From Caldilineaceae bacterium (lineage in GTDB: Bacteria; Chloroflexota; Anaerolineae; Caldilineales; Caldilineaceae), in assembly GCA_022842065.1 (NCBI GenBank), contig JALHQH010000081.1:1-32393 (forward strand): a stretch of DNA of 32,393 nt. The letters run 5' to 3'. How positions within the stretch are numbered: position 1 is the stretch's first letter; each line of letters opens with the position of its first letter. The notes beneath the pieces were generated by a model. That model saw only the letters and a program-made list of their open reading frames with translations. It searched no databases and was not told where the DNA came from. Below are positions 29,659 through 32,393 of this stretch, piece after piece. A program made the position numbers and the translations under genes.

Positions 29659-32247
29659 TTATTCGTCGTTAGGACAGATTTTAGGCCAGGTAAAATAGAA
29701 AGTGGTGCCGGCACCGCTGGCAGACTTGACCCGCACTGTCCCCCCTCGATACTCGACCGTCTTTTTCACAAGTGCCAGACCCATGCCGCTACCTTCAACT
29801 TGATCACGTGGTTGCAACGTCTGGAAGACCCCAAAGATGCGTTCGTGATATTGTGGGTCAATGCCGGGGCCATTGTCATAGACACCGAACTCGATAAAGT
29901 CGCCCAAATCGCGGGCACTGATATAAACCTCACCCTGCATCGGCTGATGGTGATGCTTTAAAGCATTACCAATCAAGTTGCGGATGACAACTTCCAATGG
30001 CACGCGTGGGGTGATCAGTTCCGGCAATTCACCAGTAAGCTCGACGCGAAAGCCCGGGGGTGGGGCCAGCAGCGCGATCGTATCCTTAACCAAGAGCGCA
30101 GTGTTAACAACTTGGGGGGGACCATCACGCCGGCCCACGCGTGAATAGGCTAACAGATCATCAAGCAGCCGCTCCATGCGCTGGACGCGCTCGCGCAGCT
30201 TCGTGAGATGCACGTAGCTGGCTGGGGGCAGCGCGCTCGCGGCGTCATCCGTAATCCAATTCGCCAGATGCTCGATACTGCGCAAGGGTGCTTTGAGATC
30301 GTGCGAGGCAACGTAGGCAAATTGGTCTAGTTCCCGATTACTGCGTTCTAACTGTGCGGTGCGTTCGTGGACCCGTTGTTCCAACGTTGCATTCAGGTGC
30401 TGCAATTGCTCGGCCGCCGCTTTGTTTTCGGAAATGTCCTTGAAAAGAATCGCCACCCGATGGCTGGTTGGCTCACTAACACGAAAGGCATAGACATCAA
30501 ACCAGCGCCCCATGGCCGCGGAGCCTTGTTCAAAGCGCACAGGTTCGCCTGTCAAGGCAATTTTGCCATACATTTCAATCCAATGAGCTTCGAGATTCGG
30601 CACAAGTTCCAACGCCGTTCTGCCGGCGGCCTGGTAAAGACCGGTAAAGCGTTCAAAGGCGGGGTTTAACTCTAAAAAGCGATAATCTACCGGTTGACTC
30701 TGGGCATCGAAGAGCATTTCGATGACACAGAAGCCCTCATCCATCGCCTCAAAGAGATAACGATAACGTTCCTCAGAGCTGCGGAGTTGCTCTTCCACAA
30801 GCTTGCGCGCGTTAATATCAATGATTGACCCAATGTAGCCCAGGAATTTACCCTCGTCGCTAAAGTGGGGCCGGCCGGCATCAATGGCCCAGCGATAGCT
30901 ACCATCGACATGGTGCAACCGATAGTCAAAACTAAAGGGGAGCTGGGCCGCATTGGCCGTTAGAAAGATCTGCCGCGCCGCAGCCTGATCATCGGAATGA
31001 ACGGCATTGAGCCAGCCATAACCGAGCCCCTCGGCTGCGGTCTGTCCAGTAAATTCATACCAGCCGCGGCTGAGGAAGGTGCAATAGCCGTCTGGATTAG
31101 TCGTCCAGAGCATGGCGGGGGCAGTGTCGGCCATGGTGCGAAAGTAGGCTTCGCTTGCGCGCAGGGCATCTTCGGTGCGCGCCTTAACCACCAGCGGCCA
31201 AACCCGGGCCATGGTATTTTCCAGCAAGGCGACTTCATCCTCATGCCAGTGGCGGGGCTGATCAGCGGCGACGGTGAGCATGGCCAGGAATGCGCCTTGT
31301 AGCCGATAAGGGATACAGGCCAGCGCGTGGACCCCGCTGGCCGCATAACGGGTCGCGAGTTGCACGGTCTGGGGATCATACAGGGCATCATGAACAATGA
31401 TATGTTGTCCACCAGCAAGCGTGGCCGCCATTGTTGACCCAAGCAAGGTAGAGAGTTGATGGACACCGATCAAGCTGTGCCACTCATTGCTGGCTTGCCA
31501 GTGCGTCAGCACGATACATTGGTCGGTCGCCCGATCGATTTCGGTGAAGGCACAGTGCGTTACCCCTAGATAGTGGCCCAGCCGCGCCGCCGTGGTGGCC
31601 AGGATCGTGTCAGCAGCCGTCAACAGCCGGGTTTGGGCATCCAGGTCGAGCAAAAATTGTTGGTTGCGCTCGACTGCTTTGCGCTCGTGAATATCGGTGG
31701 CTGTACCATACCATTTGCCCACACTGTTGGGCGTGCGCACCAAGACGGCGCGACTTAAATGCCACCGCCACTGCCCGTCCGCCATCCGCAGGCGATGTTC
31801 GTGGGTATAGGGGTCACCGCGTTGGGTGGCGGCCTGCCAAGCCGCCAAGGTTGTGGGCAGATCAGCAGGATGGATAAAGTGTTGCCAATCAAAGCCGGTT
31901 GCCCCTTGCCGAACAGCCGGGTCATAATCGTTAATACGCACATTGTAATAGTCAACCAGCCCCAGTTCGTTGGCCGTCCAGACGAGATGAGGCATCGCAT
32001 CGGCGAGTTGGCGGTAGCGGACTTCCTCGGCAGTGGGCGCGCTGATGGGTTGCGGTTCGACTTCAGGGCTGGTCACCTTGACGCCCACCGCCAAGAGTTG
32101 CGCAATTGCTTGCCAGAAGTCGGCGCCGTACGCGGTGACGGCTGGCGCGCTTTCTTGATAGTGGCGGAGATCAACGCCCGTTTGGCGCTGCAACTGGGCC
32201 AGAATCCCCTTGATCAACCCAGTCGCCGCTGGTATTTCAGTTGGCAT
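29659..32247 (-). CDS. Soluble PAS/GAF sensor histidine kinase, paralogue of the upstream-lying kinase
   Basis: 862 residues, no membrane helix. Residues 10-55 (GILAQLQRQTGVDLRHYQ) look like the helical start of a CheR N-terminal domain, but the RR-rich remainder is missing. Then PAS about 76-190, GAF 196-357, PAS 365-482, PAS 492-608, a coiled-coil linker 609-640, HisKA with SHDLKAPLR (His649), and HATPase with NLIGNALKHH (Asn757, Asn761), DNGPGI (791-796) and GSGMGLA (819-825). The last PAS plus kinase core is clearly homologous to that of the 1307-residue kinase (DEGFC, DYRFLE.NPAF, PNLEA). There is no receiver. The ATG at 32247 has no visible SD. The upstream region contains an 18-bp inverted repeat. 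Its partner regulator is not in the window. Confidence 0.92.
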   Translation of the reverse strand: MPTEIPAATGLIKGILAQLQRQTGVDLRHYQESAPAVTAYGADFWQAIAQLLAVGVKVTSPEVEPQPISAPTAEEVRYRQLADAMPHLVWTANELGLVDYYNVRINDYDPAVRQGATGFDWQHFIHPADLPTTLAAWQAATQRGDPYTHEHRLRMADGQWRWHLSRAVLVRTPNSVGKWYGTATDIHERKAVERNQQFLLDLDAQTRLLTAADTILATTAARLGHYLGVTHCAFTEIDRATDQCIVLTHWQASNEWHSLIGVHQLSTLLGSTMAATLAGGQHIIVHDALYDPQTVQLATRYAASGVHALACIPYRLQGAFLAMLTVAADQPRHWHEDEVALLENTMARVWPLVVKARTEDALRASEAYFRTMADTAPAMLWTTNPDGYCTFLSRGWYEFTGQTAAEGLGYGWLNAVHSDDQAAARQIFLTANAAQLPFSFDYRLHHVDGSYRWAIDAGRPHFSDEGKFLGYIGSIIDINARKLVEEQLRSSEERYRYLFEAMDEGFCVIEMLFDAQSQPVDYRFLELNPAFERFTGLYQAAGRTALELVPNLEAHWIEMYGKIALTGEPVRFEQGSAAMGRWFDVYAFRVSEPTSHRVAILFKDISENKAAAEQLQHLNATLEQRVHERTAQLERSNRELDQFAYVASHDLKAPLRSIEHLANWITDDAASALPPASYVHLTKLRERVQRMERLLDDLLAYSRVGRRDGPPQVVNTALLVKDTIALLAPPPGFRVELTGELPELITPRVPLEVVIRNLIGNALKHHHQPMQGEVYISARDLGDFIEFGVYDNGPGIDPQYHERIFGVFQTLQPRDQVEGSGMGLALVKKTVEYRGGTVRVKSASGAGTTFYFTWPKICPNDE

Positions 32248-32308
32248 TTGTGTACTGGTACTCGCGATTTTCAGCTTATACTCAAATCAGAATGAGACCC
32301 CTAGTTTC

Positions 32309-32379
32309 GGTCAGCGTGCGTCGCACTGACCAAAGAATCTAGCGGACTGGAAACAGTTGGCGGTCAGTGCGACGCACGC
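32309..32379. promoter_or_regulatory. Paired palindromes upstream of the kinase gene
   Basis: An 18-bp perfect inverted repeat (32314-32331 with 32362-32379, core CGTGCGTCGCACTGACC) has a 30-nt spacer. The left arm also sits in its own dyad, GGTCAG (32309-32314) with CTGACC (32326-32331), so two alternative foldings compete. It lies 60-130 bp before the kinase ATG on the minus strand. It could be an operator, or the end of another intergenic repeat cut by the window edge. Confidence 0.5.
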
Positions 32380-32393
32380 GATCCCGTTAGCCA

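Overview
The window reads as chromosomal DNA of a free-living, environmental bacterium, most probably a Chloroflexota (Anaerolineae/Caldilineae-like). This is inferred from several things: large soluble PAS/GAF histidine kinases, exported proteins carrying a short LPLV/LPW-type motif, Yip1 and choice-of-anchor proteins, moderately GC-rich coding DNA, and many palindromic repeats between genes. No rRNA, tRNA, CRISPR array, phage gene or transposase was recognised, so the phylum call rests on protein style only.

Layout. Positions 1-4265 carry small-molecule metabolism: the 5' part of an MlrC-type metallopeptidase on the minus strand, a divergent SDR oxidoreductase without the catalytic lysine, a 470-bp patch of imperfect palindromes, and two overlapping alpha/beta hydrolases. 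Positions 4269-7300 hold a decayed Gfo/Idh/MocA-like fragment, an exported intradiol-type dioxygenase, a membrane protein with a coiled-coil centre, a near-ideal bidirectional terminator and two tiny minus-strand ORFs with strong ribosome binding sites. Positions 7556-12374 carry, on the plus strand, an exported lamin-tail/phospholipase-D protein, a YhhN-like membrane protein and a membrane-bound hybrid histidine kinase. Positions 12893-19935 hold a secreted PPC/PKD protein, then minus-strand VOC, Yip1, a 937-residue extracellular beta-propeller protein and a GT4 glycosyltransferase. From 20382 to the end everything is on the minus strand: PHP phosphoesterase, tandem GNAT, an enolase-superfamily enzyme, an LRR protein, a GNAT, and two related multi-PAS/GAF histidine kinases.

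Genes that probably work together: the two hydrolases (32-bp overlap), and the tight kinase > GNAT > LRR unit (14-bp gap, then a GTGA stop/start overlap). The GT4 and PHP genes are neighbours but are separated by a 253-bp nested inverted-repeat element. None of the three kinases has a separate response regulator here; only the membrane kinase carries its own receiver.

The most distinctive non-coding signal is the set of intergenic inverted repeats. Three of them (12776-12824, 14666-14718, 19977-20022) share an 11-nt loop, TACTCGKGTAG, that is better conserved than their stems. The others fall into different sequence families: CACGAAGACACACGAA-type, ACCGCCAAGG-type, AAAATCCGTTC-type, CGTCCCnnnGGGACG-type, CCCCACCCTA-type and GAACAACGCCGGGTA-type. 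No complete defence system, biosynthetic cluster or mobile element was found. The best candidates for something undescribed are the conserved-loop hairpins, the small-ORF pair at 7059-7289, and the kinase-GNAT-LRR operon.
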